This document shows, one piece after another, positions 39,424 through 49,000 of a stretch of DNA of 55,675 bases. The position numbers and the translations under genes are program-made. This DNA is from Arthrobacter sp. PsM3 (GTDB lineage Bacteria; Actinomycetota; Actinomycetes; Actinomycetales; Micrococcaceae). The notes beneath the pieces are model-generated. The model had not been told where the DNA came from and searched no databases. It saw only the letters and a list, made by a program, of their open reading frames with translations. Where the stretch lies: positions 1-55,675 of the forward strand of contig NZ_JARUXE010000032.1 in the NCBI RefSeq assembly GCF_030433895.1. Reading direction: 5' to 3'. Positions within the stretch are counted from its first letter, which is position 1, and each line of letters begins with the position of its first letter.

Positions 39424-42400
39424 ATGATGCTGCACTGCACCCTGGTTCCGGCCCCGGGGTCCGCACTGACGTCCGGACCCCTGGAACTGGCCATCGAAGT
39501 GCCGGCGGGTTGCTCGGGCGCGGAACTTCAGGCGGCAATCTCCCGGCGGTACGGGGCGGGGGAACTCACAGTGGACCGGGTTCCGCTCGCTGCCTTGAGG
39601 GTCGGCCAGGACCCTCTCGTGCAAGGCGCCATCGTGGTGGACGGCGCCGCACCGGCCGCCGCCCTTGACCCGCCACCGCTCGTCCTTGCCGTGCACGGCG
39701 GGCCAGGTGCCGGCCTGATATTTCCGTTGCGGCGAGGGCGGTTCCGGATCGGCCGCGCCGGCACCGAGGTCGTGATTCCGGATGCCGAATTGTCCCGCGA
39801 GCATGCCGAGCTGGAGGTCACTGATTCCGCCGTCACCCTCCTCGATCTCGGGAGTGCCAACGGGGTCAGCGTCGATGGACGGAAGGTGCACGCGGCAGCC
39901 GTCTCCACAGACTCCCTGATGGAGTGCGGCGGCTCGTCGATGTCCCTTGTTTTCAGCGGCACCCTGGACCCCGGAATCCCGGCCGCTGCAGGCTCCGACG
40001 TCTCGGTGCCGTTAGTGGTCAGCAATCCCATGGTGCACAGCAACAGGGCGGCCCTGGTGCTTGCCGCGGCCCTCCCGCTCGGCATAGGAGTCGGACTGGC
40101 CATCCTGACGGGAATGTGGGTCTTTCTGACCTTCACGGCCGTGTCGGCGGTTTCGGTCCTGGTGCCCGTCGTGACGGGCAGAAGGCAGCGCCGCGAACTG
40201 CGGGCCGCCGTCGCCGCTGCAGCGCTTGAGGACAAGGAACGACGACGACGGGCCGCACCATCCGCGGGTGAGCTGTCCCTGCGGGGTTCATTGGCTGTAC
40301 CCGGACCGGCCGAGGTTCCTGCCGAGGTTCCTGCCGAGGTTCCTGCCGAGGCGGGACCCGTCTGGCTGCGGCTCGGACGGGCGCCCCAGGACGCCAATAT
40401 CCGGCTGGAACCGCCGGACCCCGGCTTCCGGCCACCGCCGCTTGGAATGGTTCCGGTGACCCTTGATCCCGGGACGACGGTGACCACCCTTCGCGGCCCC
40501 GCAGGCGCTGTGGCCGGGCTGGCCAGGTCCGTCGTGATGCAGCTTGCCTGTTACCCGGTGGCCCGGCGGACCAGGCTCGTTATCCACGGTCCGACCCCGC
40601 AGCTTCTGGCCGCGCGTTTCCTGGCGTCGGCAACGCTTTCCATGCATGAGGCCTCGACCATGCAAGCCCTGGCAGCTGGCTTCGGTCCCGACTGCGAGCG
40701 CGGCGTGCTCCTGATCGTCTCCGCCCGGGGAACCGCCGCGTTGCGCTCCGTGGCCGTCAGCCGGGGCTGGCAGGTCCTCGACTGCACCGGCAGCCCGGCC
40801 CCGGCTGACGGGATGGCCCTCGTCCTCACGGAACGCACCGCCCGGTTGTCATCTGCCCGCTCATCGCTGGAATTCATCCCCGATCTTGTTCCGTCGAGCG
40901 TCTTCGACCGCAACTGCCGCCGGCTGGGGGCCCCGGCCCCTGCATCGGCTTCCGGTGCGGGCAAACCGGAAGCCCGCTCCCTGGGCGATCTTCTTCCGCT
41001 CGCGGCGGCGGACATAGCCTCGCGGTGGGCCGGGTCCGCCGGTGCTGGTGGTCTCGCCGTCCCGGTGGGCACCGGAAAGTCCGGCACCCTGCGGCTGGAT
41101 CTCCAGGCGGACGGTCCCCACTTCCTGGTGGCGGGCACTACCGGGTCCGGCAAGTCAGAGTTCCTCCGCACCACAGCCGCGGCGTTGGCGGCCGCCCATT
41201 CACCGGACCGCGTCAATCTGCTGTTCATCGATTTCAAGGGCGGATCCGGCCTGCGGCCGCTGGCCGGGCTGGTCCACTGCGTGGGGCTCCTGACTGATCT
41301 GGACGTCAACGAGGTGGCGCGCACGCTGGTCTCGCTGGAGGCGGAGGTGCGCCGCCGGGAAGAGCTGCTCGCCTCGTACCGGGCCGCCGATCTCACGGAC
41401 TACGAGTCCCTTGAGCCCTGCGGGCCGCCGTTGCCCCATCTGGTCCTCATCATTGACGAATTCAGGATGCTCGTTGACGAGGCGCCGGAGGCCCTGGCCG
41501 AGCTCATGCGGATTGCTGCGATCGGGCGTTCCCTCGGGATACACCTCATCATGGCAACACAGCGTCCCCAGGGCGCCGTTTCCGCGGACATCCGGGCGAA
41601 TGTGACCAGCTGCATCGCCTTGCGGGTCCAGTCCGAGCTGGAATCCCTCGACATCATCAACTCCCGGCTGGCGGCGGCGATTCCGATCACGAGTCCGGGC
41701 CGCGCCTACCTGGTCCGCGGAAACGAAGCGCCGGAGGAGTTCCAGACGGCGACGGTCGCCGCCCCGGGCGCCGGGTTGGTCCGCGGCCCCGCCGTGATGC
41801 AGGCGATGGAATACCTTTGCCGCCCGTTAGCGGGCGGGTCCTCCAGCGTGGCGCCCGGCCCCGCGCAGCCTTCCCTGGCGGCCAGCGAACTGGCGGAGGC
41901 AGTTGCCGCGGCCTGGGAGTCGACCGGCGGCGATCCGCCGCGCCGTCCCGTCGCGGGGCCGCTGCCCAAACTACTGCCATTCCCCCCTGACGGGAGCCTC
42001 GGGCGGATCAGGCTGGGTCTGGTGGACGTGCCCGAAGAACAGCGCGTCGCCGAGTTCGGCTGGCGTCCGGCCCGCCACGGCCATCTAGCGCTGGTCCCCG
42101 GAAACAGCGGCGGTGCCGACCCCGCGCTGGGACTCATCCTGGCTCAGCTACTCAGCTGTGGTGATGAAGCACATCTCTACATCCTGGATGCCTGCGGGTC
42201 GTTCAGCGATGTGGTCGCATCCCCGCGGGTCGGGGCTGTTGTGGGACTGCACGAACTCCGCCGGGCCGCGCGGCTGCTCGAGCGTGTCTGCGAGGAAATG
42301 ACCCGGAGGCTGGGCACGGCCCGGGCGGACGACGCTCCGGATCTCGTCCTCGCACTGTGCGGCTGGGGATCCTGGGTATCGGCGTTTCGGGCCGGTCCAT

Positions 42401-43407
42401 TGGCGTGGGCCGAAGATCTGGTCCACGACATTGTGCGCGACGGCGCAAGGGCGGGGGTCACTGTCCTGGTTGCGGGTGAACGGGAGCTCGTGACCTCACG
42501 GTTCTTTGCTGCCATTCCCAACCGGATCTTCCTGCCCGCGGGCTCGACGGAGGAGGGGCGGCTTGCCTGGCCCCGGCTGCCCGTCATCGAAGCGGCTGCC
42601 GGCCGGGCAGTGGTTTTCGGGCCGCTGTCCGCCGCGTCCTCTCCGTCAGGTCACGTGGCACAGCTCTTTGAGCGGTGCTCCCCCGCCACCCGGGGCGAAG
42701 CCGCGGGTGCTGTGCGAACCCGGCCGTTCCGAGTTGAGCCCCTTCCAGGTCTGGTGACAGTCGCCGACGTCCTCGCCCGGGCCGGGGCCGCATCGAGGCC
42801 TTGTCCCCCGCCCGGCCACCTGCGCCTCGGAGTCGGCGGCGACGAACTCCTCCCAGCGGGCGTCCCGCTGCCTGCCGGCGGCGTCCTTGCCGTCCTCGGC
42901 GGTCCCGCCTCCGGGAAGACCTCGCTGCTGTTGGCACTGCCTGGCCTCAATCCGGCCGCCAGCTGTCTCCGGGCCCCCGAGGCAGCGGATCGGGAACGCT
43001 ACTGGACCCGGACCCACGAGGCCGCACTCTCGGGTGGGCTGGACCCTGCCGCGGTTCTCCTCGTGGACGACCTCGATCTGCAGTCGCCCGAAACCAACGG
43101 CCGGCTGCTCCTGCTGAACAGTCTCGGCTGGCGGGTGGTCCTGACTGCCGGTTTCGGCGCGGGCATCCGGCAACGCGTCCCGCTGGTACAGAACGCCGCC
43201 GGCCAGGGGCGGGGCGTGCTGATCGGCCCGCGGGGGCTCATGGACGGAGAACTCTTCGGGGTCAGGTTCGAGCCCGAACAGAGCCCTCCCCCGGGCCGCG
43301 CGGTGCTGATTTCAGACGGGCGCGCACGGGCGGTACAACTCGCGGTAGATCCCGCCGAAGACAGCCGCCGCACCGGACCAGAACCTGGACCCGGGCGCGG
43401 ATCTTGA
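39424..43407 (+). CDS. EssC-like FHA-FtsK/SpoIIIE ATPase
   Basis: A 1327-aa membrane ATPase. It has an N-terminal beta-rich region, an FHA domain (about 104-160; FRIGR, LSREHAELE, GSANGVSVDG) and two adjacent helices (about 208-250). Three P-loop modules follow. The first is intact: GTTGSGKSE near 571-579 and LIIDEF near 675. The second has lost Walker A (VPGNSGGADP near 890). The third has GGPASGKTS near 1160 and LLVDDLDL near 1212. This architecture is that of EssC in type VIIb secretion, or an EccC/EccB-less orphan. No WXG100 or other secretion gene is nearby. A 12-bp tandem repeat encodes AEVP repeats. It may secrete small substrates or act in sporulation-like DNA or envelope work; function is unproven. 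Confidence 0.85.
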   Translation: MMLHCTLVPAPGSALTSGPLELAIEVPAGCSGAELQAAISRRYGAGELTVDRVPLAALRVGQDPLVQGAIVVDGAAPAAALDPPPLVLAVHGGPGAGLIFPLRRGRFRIGRAGTEVVIPDAELSREHAELEVTDSAVTLLDLGSANGVSVDGRKVHAAAVSTDSLMECGGSSMSLVFSGTLDPGIPAAAGSDVSVPLVVSNPMVHSNRAALVLAAALPLGIGVGLAILTGMWVFLTFTAVSAVSVLVPVVTGRRQRRELRAAVAAAALEDKERRRRAAPSAGELSLRGSLAVPGPAEVPAEVPAEVPAEAGPVWLRLGRAPQDANIRLEPPDPGFRPPPLGMVPVTLDPGTTVTTLRGPAGAVAGLARSVVMQLACYPVARRTRLVIHGPTPQLLAARFLASATLSMHEASTMQALAAGFGPDCERGVLLIVSARGTAALRSVAVSRGWQVLDCTGSPAPADGMALVLTERTARLSSARSSLEFIPDLVPSSVFDRNCRRLGAPAPASASGAGKPEARSLGDLLPLAAADIASRWAGSAGAGGLAVPVGTGKSGTLRLDLQADGPHFLVAGTTGSGKSEFLRTTAAALAAAHSPDRVNLLFIDFKGGSGLRPLAGLVHCVGLLTDLDVNEVARTLVSLEAEVRRREELLASYRAADLTDYESLEPCGPPLPHLVLIIDEFRMLVDEAPEALAELMRIAAIGRSLGIHLIMATQRPQGAVSADIRANVTSCIALRVQSELESLDIINSRLAAAIPITSPGRAYLVRGNEAPEEFQTATVAAPGAGLVRGPAVMQAMEYLCRPLAGGSSSVAPGPAQPSLAASELAEAVAAAWESTGGDPPRRPVAGPLPKLLPFPPDGSLGRIRLGLVDVPEEQRVAEFGWRPARHGHLALVPGNSGGADPALGLILAQLLSCGDEAHLYILDACGSFSDVVASPRVGAVVGLHELRRAARLLERVCEEMTRRLGTARADDAPDLVLALCGWGSWVSAFRAGPLAWAEDLVHDIVRDGARAGVTVLVAGERELVTSRFFAAIPNRIFLPAGSTEEGRLAWPRLPVIEAAAGRAVVFGPLSAASSPSGHVAQLFERCSPATRGEAAGAVRTRPFRVEPLPGLVTVADVLARAGAASRPCPPPGHLRLGVGGDELLPAGVPLPAGGVLAVLGGPASGKTSLLLALPGLNPAASCLRAPEAADRERYWTRTHEAALSGGLDPAAVLLVDDLDLQSPETNGRLLLLNSLGWRVVLTAGFGAGIRQRVPLVQNAAGQGRGVLIGPRGLMDGELFGVRFEPEQSPPPGRAVLISDGRARAVQLAVDPAEDSRRTGPEPGPGRGS
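40309..40351 (+). repeat. 12-bp tandem repeat in the FHA-FtsK gene
   Basis: The unit GCCGAGGTTCCT is repeated 3.6 times without mismatch, encoding AEVP repeats in a linker between the membrane helices and the ATPase modules. It is in frame and a likely site of length variation. Confidence 0.9.
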
Positions 43408-43410
43408 CAG

Positions 43411-43424
43411 TGGCCTGACGGCCA
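43411..43424. terminator. Weak hairpin between convergent genes
   Basis: TGGCC-TGAC-GGCCA forms a five-bp stem in the 25-base gap between convergent stops. It has no T run and is only a possible terminator. Confidence 0.25.
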
Positions 43425-43432
43425 GACCCCGG

Positions 43433-43921
43433 CTACAGGGCGGGCGGTGCGCCGCCGGCGCGGGACGCGAACGCGATCACACGCTTGTCGAAGAGCACAA
43501 CGATGGCCACCACCGCCGGCAGCAGCATGGCCAGGCCTGCCCAGGGGTATCCGCCCGTCATGGTTGGAAAGCCGATCGTGAGCGTGAAGAGCTGCGCCAC
43601 CAGCGCACCGGCACGAGGCCAGCGGTATCCGCGGAACAGGTAAACAGCCACGGCGAAAAGCCACGCGGAGAAGGCCAGCAGGAGGCCTAGCGTGAACACT
43701 GCGCCCCAGAAGGAGAGCACCGGGGCGCCGGACAGCAGTTGGCTTCCGTACCAGACTGCCGCCACGAGCAGCGCCGCCGCTTCCAGTGCCACGACGACCG
43801 AAATCACCAGGATCCCCGCGGGCCGCAAGGCAGTCCCGCCGCTCGCACCCGCAGGGGCTCCGGCGGGGTCGCCGTCGCGGTTGCCGGCAGCTTCGGAGGG
43901 GTCTTCAGGGTCTCTTGACAC
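43433..43921 (-). CDS. Four-helix membrane protein of unknown function
   Basis: A protein of about 162 aa with a Pro/Asp/Gly-rich N terminus and four hydrophobic helices (ILVISVVVALEAAALLVAAVWY; FWGAVFTLGLLLAFSAWLFAVAVYLF; VAQLFTLTIGFP; GLAMLLPAVVAIVVLF). I recognise no named family. GTG at 43921 is my choice because the following residues look like a normal actinobacterial N terminus; longer in-frame starts reach 44014, and none has a strong Shine-Dalgarno. It lies between the EssC-like ATPase and whiB. Confidence 0.65.
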   Translation of the reverse strand: MSRDPEDPSEAAGNRDGDPAGAPAGASGGTALRPAGILVISVVVALEAAALLVAAVWYGSQLLSGAPVLSFWGAVFTLGLLLAFSAWLFAVAVYLFRGYRWPRAGALVAQLFTLTIGFPTMTGGYPWAGLAMLLPAVVAIVVLFDKRVIAFASRAGGAPPAL

Positions 43922-44065
43922 ACTGGCACAGTACCGGACATAGTCGTCTAGATGTGAGGGCGCCGCCAGCCAATGTGATGCATCGCTCACGATCCCAAGG
44001 CATTTTGCAGCCAATTACCCCTTGTTTACGCAGCGTTAACATGACACGCTTAATCCAGATGACCG

Positions 44066-44091
44066 AGGGGGCCCCAGAGGGCCCCTTTCTT
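44066..44091 (+). terminator. Hairpin and T-run upstream of whiB
   Basis: GGGGCCC (44068-44074) pairs with GGGCCCC (44079-44085) around a four-base loop, followed by TTTCTT. It points toward whiB on the plus strand, yet no plus-strand gene ends just before it. It could be an attenuator in a long whiB leader, or insulate whiB from readthrough. Confidence 0.6.
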
Positions 44092-44102
44092 ATGAAGCCT
44101 CT

Positions 44103-44118
44103 AGTGAATAATTTCACA
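44103..44118 (+). promoter_or_regulatory. CRP/FNR-type operator upstream of whiB
   Basis: AGTGA-ATAATT-TCACA is a 16-bp inverted-repeat match to the CRP consensus TGTGA-N6-TCACA, off in one position. It lies 45-60 bases before the whiB start. In Mycobacterium tuberculosis the whiB1 promoter is controlled by the CRP-family protein Rv3676 at a comparable site. A cAMP-responsive whiB is therefore likely here too. Confidence 0.65.
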
Positions 44119-44162
44119 AAGGCATTTCAATGAGTGCCCAGGAAATGGAGTGACTGATCAGC

Positions 44163-44411
44163 ATGGATTGGCGTAACCGCGCAGCGTGCCTTGACAAGGA
44201 CCCGGAGCTTTTCTTCCCCGTAGGAAACACCGGTCCTGCCCTCCTGCAGATCGAGGAAGCAAAAAGTGTTTGCCGTCGATGCCCCGTTGTCGACACCTGC
44301 CTGCAGTGGGCACTGGAGTCCGGCCAGGATGCCGGCGTCTGGGGCGGCATGAGCGAAGACGAGCGCCGCGCCCTGAAGCGCCGCGCAGCCCGCGCCCGCC
44401 GCGCCTCCTAG
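44163..44411 (+). CDS. WhiB-family iron-sulfur regulator (WhiB1-like)
   Basis: An 82-aa Wbl protein. The four cluster-binding cysteines are Cys9, Cys37, Cys40 and Cys46 (C-x27-C-x2-C-x5-C). The GVWGGMSEDERR turn and a basic AT-hook-like tail (LKRRAARARR) follow. Such proteins bind a [4Fe-4S] cluster, contact the primary sigma factor and respond to nitric oxide. Size and a convergent PdtaS-like neighbour match Rv3219 (WhiB1), essential in mycobacteria. ATG at 44163 follows GGAGTGA. A CRP-like site and a leader hairpin lie upstream. Confidence 0.95.
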   Translation: MDWRNRAACLDKDPELFFPVGNTGPALLQIEEAKSVCRRCPVVDTCLQWALESGQDAGVWGGMSEDERRALKRRAARARRAS

Positions 44412-44463
44412 CTCCAGGATTCCTGAAGCCGGCCCGCCGCCGGTCCGCTTACCGCGGCAGGAC

Positions 44464-44500
44464 AGCACTGGCCGCAGACCAAAGGTCTGCGGCCAGTGCT
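44464..44500. terminator. Bidirectional terminator between whiB and the kinase
   Basis: A perfect 17-bp stem (44464-44480 with 44484-44500) closes an AAA loop between two convergent genes. Neither side has a long T run, but stem strength supports termination on both strands. Confidence 0.8.
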
Positions 44501-44519
44501 CGTTAAGCCGCCGTCCCTG

Positions 44520-45989
44520 CTACCGGGTGGCCAGGCTCAGGACAATCTGGACGGCGGTTCCGCCGCCCTCCCGCGCACTCCACTGGATGCTGCCGCCCAG
44601 TTCGCTGGTCACCAGGGTGCGCACGATCTGCAGGCCGAGCCCCTCCACATACGGAGTGGCCGGGATGCCGACACCATCATCCGCCACCGTCACGGTGAGC
44701 AGCTCGTCACCGTCCTCGCTTTCGGAGCGGTCCGCGATCAGCCAGACGGTTCCGGTCCGGCCCTCCAGGCCATGCTCGACGGCGTTTGCCACCAGCTCGT
44801 TGATCACCAGGGCCAGCGGGGTGGCAAAGTCACTCGGCAGCTCGCCGAAGAGTCCGGAGCGTGCCGTCTTCACCTGCTGTGACGGGGAAGCCACTTCGGC
44901 CGAGAGCCGGAACTGGCGGCCGATGAGCTCATCGAAGTCGACGCTCTGGGTCAGGCCCTGGGACAGCGTCTCGTGCACGAGCGCAATCGTGGCCACCCGC
45001 CGCATCGCCTGCTCGAGCCCCTGTTTCGCCTCGTCGCTGACCATCCGCCGTGACTGCATCCGCAGCAGGGCAGCGACGGTCTGCAGGTTGTTCTTCACCC
45101 GGTGGTGGATCTCGCGGATCGTGGCGTCCTTCGTGACAAGTTCCATCTCCCGCCGCCGCAGCTCCGAGACGTCCCGGCAAAGCACCAGGGCGCCAAAGCG
45201 GTGCTGTTCGTCGCGCAGGGGAATCGCCCGCAGCGACAGGCTGACCCCGCGGGACTCAATTTCACTGCGCCACGGCATGCGTCCCGTGACCACCAGCGGC
45301 AGGGTCTCGTCCACCATGCGGCGGTCCTTCAGCAGGCCCGCGGTCACCTCGGCCAGGCTCCGGCCCTCCAGTGACTCGCCGTCGCCGAGCCGGCGGAACG
45401 CGGAGACCCCGTTGGGGCTCGCGTACTGGACGATGCCCTCGGCGTCGAGCCTGATCAGGCCGTCACCGACGCGAGGCGCGCCGCGGCGCGAACCGGTGGG
45501 CGAGGCAAAGTCCGGCCAGAGTCCCAGCGTCCCCATCCGCAGCAAATCGTAGGCGCATTGCCGGTAGGTCAGCTCCAGCCGCGAGGGCATCCGCGAGCTG
45601 GAAAGGTCCATGTGGGTGGTGACGATGGCCAGCGTCCGGCCGTTGCGGACCATCGGCACGGCCTCCACCCGAAGGGCCATGTCGCTGCTCCAGTTGGTCT
45701 CGTTGGAGCGCTCGATCGTGCGGCTCTCCCACGCCTTGTCCACCAGCGGCTTCAGATCAGACCGGATCCCCTCCCCCACGAAGTCGGCATGGAACACCGT
45801 ATGCGTGGTGGAGGGGCGGACGTGGGCCAGGGCCACGTAGCCGAACTCCGGGTGCGGAAACCACAGCGCCAGGTCCGCGAACGCCAGGTCCGCGACCATC
45901 TGCCAGTCGCCGACGAGCAGGTGCAGCCACTCGGCATCCCCCGGCCCGAAATCAGCATGCTCCCTGATAGGGTCCGTAAAGATTGCCAC
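44520..45989 (-). CDS. pdtaS: Sensor histidine kinase, PdtaS-like
   Basis: A 489-aa soluble kinase with an N-terminal GAF-like sensor (about 1-150), a PAS domain (about 172-275), the HisKA_2 box IREIHHRVKNNLQTV (His295/296) and an HATPase_c domain (VINELVANAVEHGLEG; DDGVGIP). It has no membrane helix. This is the architecture of PdtaS (Rv3220c), which phosphorylates the RNA-binding antiterminator PdtaR. The pairing with a convergent whiB1-like gene is the same as in mycobacteria. The response regulator is not in the window. The ligand is unknown; mycobacterial PdtaS has been linked to copper, NO and c-di-GMP sensing. Confidence 0.92.
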   Translation of the reverse strand: MAIFTDPIREHADFGPGDAEWLHLLVGDWQMVADLAFADLALWFPHPEFGYVALAHVRPSTTHTVFHADFVGEGIRSDLKPLVDKAWESRTIERSNETNWSSDMALRVEAVPMVRNGRTLAIVTTHMDLSSSRMPSRLELTYRQCAYDLLRMGTLGLWPDFASPTGSRRGAPRVGDGLIRLDAEGIVQYASPNGVSAFRRLGDGESLEGRSLAEVTAGLLKDRRMVDETLPLVVTGRMPWRSEIESRGVSLSLRAIPLRDEQHRFGALVLCRDVSELRRREMELVTKDATIREIHHRVKNNLQTVAALLRMQSRRMVSDEAKQGLEQAMRRVATIALVHETLSQGLTQSVDFDELIGRQFRLSAEVASPSQQVKTARSGLFGELPSDFATPLALVINELVANAVEHGLEGRTGTVWLIADRSESEDGDELLTVTVADDGVGIPATPYVEGLGLQIVRTLVTSELGGSIQWSAREGGGTAVQIVLSLATR

Positions 45990-46025
45990 AGCACCTCCAT
46001 TTGCGACGCGGGCAGCTTCAACTGC

Positions 46026-49000
46026 CTATCGTCGAACGATTGACCTCAAGAGCCTCAATGCTACCGACAGCGAGGCCATGTCATCGGCCTCAAGGGCGTT
46101 CACCTCGTCAAACATGCTCTTCGCGCGGTCCAGCTGCTCGACGTTCTGGCTCTCCCAGGCGGCAAGCCGCTCCTCCGCCGGCATTTGTGCGGGCGTTGCC
46201 TCCAGCACCGCCGTGGTCATGTCCGAAACGGTCGAGTAGAGATCGTCACGGAGGGCCGCACGGGCCAGTGCCTGCCAGCGGTCCCGCCTGGGCAGCTTCG
46301 TGATGCGCTCCAGCAGGGAGTCGGCGTGGAAGCGGTTGAACACCGTGTAATACACATGGGCGATGTTCTCCACGGGTTCCGGGCTGACGTGGACGATCTT
46401 GGCGATGTCAAGCAACACAAAGCTCTCGAACAGTTCCGCCCAGCGGTGGGCCAGGTCCTCCGGCAGTTCCCAGCCGCGCGCCTTTTCCAGCCAGTCGGAC
46501 ACCCGGGCGCGGTCGTCGCCGCGCAGGTAGTCCAGCAGGCGGGCCCGCATTGGATCCATCAGCGGCTTGAACTCTCCCACGATTTCGGCAATGGGGCGGG
46601 AGGCGTTGCCCTGGCTCAGGACCCACCGCACGGCGCGGTCCAGGAGCCGGCGGATGTCCAGGTGGACGGTGCTCCAGTGCTCCGTCGGGAACGAGGCGGG
46701 CAGCTCGTTGAGTTCCCCGACCATGATCTGCAGTTCGTAGACTTCACGGAGCGCCACAAAGGCCTTGGCGACGGCGGCCTCGGTGGCCGAGGTCTCTTCC
46801 ATGGCCCGGAACGCGAAGGTGATGCCGCCCATGTTGATCATGTCGTTCGCCACCACCGTGGCGATGATTTCGCGCCGCAGCGGGTGGGTGTCGAGTTCGG
46901 CGTCGAACCTGTCCCTCAACTGCTGCGGGAAGTAGGCCCGCAGGGTTTGCCGGAACCACGGGTCCTCGGACAGGTCGCTGTCCCTCAGTGCCGAGGCGAG
47001 TTCGATCTTGGCGTAGGCCGCCAGGACGGACAGCTCCGGCGAGGTCAGGCCCTGGCCTTGGTCCAGCCGCTCGCGCAGCGTTTCGGTGGTCGGCAGCGCT
47101 TCCAGATCGCGCTTGAGATCCGCGGACTTCTCCAGCCAGTCCATCAGGCGTTCGTAGCTGGGGCTCCATTCGGAGACCCGCATCCGGTCATTGAGCAGCA
47201 GGATGTTCTGGTCGATGTTGTCCTCCAGCACGAGGCGTCCGACTTCGTCGGTCATCGATGCCAGGAACTCCGAACGCTCCGCCGGATCCAGCTTCCCCGC
47301 GGCAACCATCCGGTCCACGAAGATCTTGATGTTAACCTCATGGTCGGAGCAGTCCACGCCGGCGGAGTTGTCGATCGCGTCGGTGTTCAGGATGACGCCC
47401 TGCAGTGCCGCCTCAATCCGGCCGTGCTGCGTCATGCCGAGGTTTCCGCCTTCACCGACCACCTTCACGCGCAGTTCGCGGCCGTCGACGCGGATGGAGT
47501 CATTGGCCTTGTCGCCGACCTCGGCATTGGTTTCGGTGCTGGCCTTGACGTAGGTGCCGATGCCGCCGTTGTACAGCAGGTCCGCCGGGGCGAGCAGGAT
47601 CGCACGCAGCAGTTCGGGCGGGCTGAGCCGGGTGGTCCCGTCGGGCAGGCCGAGCGCGGACCTGACCTGGTCCGAGACCGGGATGGACTTCGCCTGCCGG
47701 GCGAAGACACCGCCGCCCTCGCTGATCAGTGTCTTGTTGTAGTCATCCCAGGAGGACCGGGGCAGCTCGAAGAGCCGCTGGCGCTCGGCGAAGGAGACGG
47801 CCTCGTCCGGGGTGGGATCGAGGAAGATATGCCGGTGGTCAAACGCCGCTAGCAGCCGGATGTGCTTGGACAGCAGCATGCCGTTGCCGAACACGTCGCC
47901 CGACATGTCGCCGACGCCGACGACCGTGAACGGCTCGGACTGCGTGTCCAGGTCCAGCTCGCTGAAGTGGCGCTTGACGGACTCCCACGCACCGCGTGCG
48001 GTGATACCCATGGCCTTGTGGTCGTAACCGACCGAGCCGCCGGAGGCGAAGGCATCGCCGAGCCAGAAACCGTATTCCGCGGCCAGGCCGTTGGCGATGT
48101 CGGAGAAGGACGCCGTGCCCTTGTCGGCCGCGACAACGAGGTAGGAATCGGCGTCGTCGTGCCGTACGACGTCGGCCGGCGGCACCAGCTGCTCCCCCTC
48201 CTGCGTGGTAACGAGGTTGTCGGTGACATCCAGCAGTCCGCGGATGAACGTCTTGTAGCTCTCAACGCCCTCCGCCATCCACGCGGTGCGGTCTACTGCC
48301 GGATCCGGGAGCCGCTTGGCGTAGAAACCGCCCTTGGCGCCGGTGGGCACGATCACGGCGTTCTTGACCGTCTGGGCCTTGACCAGGCCGAGGATTTCGG
48401 TGCGGAAATCCTCGCGCCGGTCCGACCAGCGCAGCCCGCCGCGGGCGACCTTGCCGAAGCGCAGGTGCACACCCTCGACCCGGGGCGAGTAGACCCAGAT
48501 CTCGAACATGGGCCTGGGGAACGGCAGGCCCTCGATGGCGGCCGGGTTCAGCTTGAAACTGAGGTGCGGTTTGTTCTGGAAGTAGTTGGTCCGCAGCGTC
48601 GCCTGGATCAGGTTCTTGAAGGTGCGCAACACGCGGTCGGCGTCGAGGGTCGCGACCTTTTCGATCGCTGCGTCCAGTGCGGTGAGGACCTCGTCCTGCC
48701 TGATCCGGCGTGCCTCCTCGCCGAGGGAGGGATCGAAGCGGGCCTCGAACAGGGCACTGAGTCCGCGGTTGACATCGGGGTTGGCCAGCAGGGTGTCGGC
48801 CAAGAATCCGTAGGAGTTGGTATTGCCCATCTGCCGCATGTACTTGGCATAGGCGCGCAGCACGACGACCTGGCGCCAGTGCATTCCCTCCCGCAGCACC
48901 AGCCGGTCGAAGCTGTCAGACTCCACCGCACCGGACACCGCGGCGCCAAAGGAGTCGGCGAGCAGCTGCCCGGTCTTGAGCGGGTCCACCCCGGCCGGGT

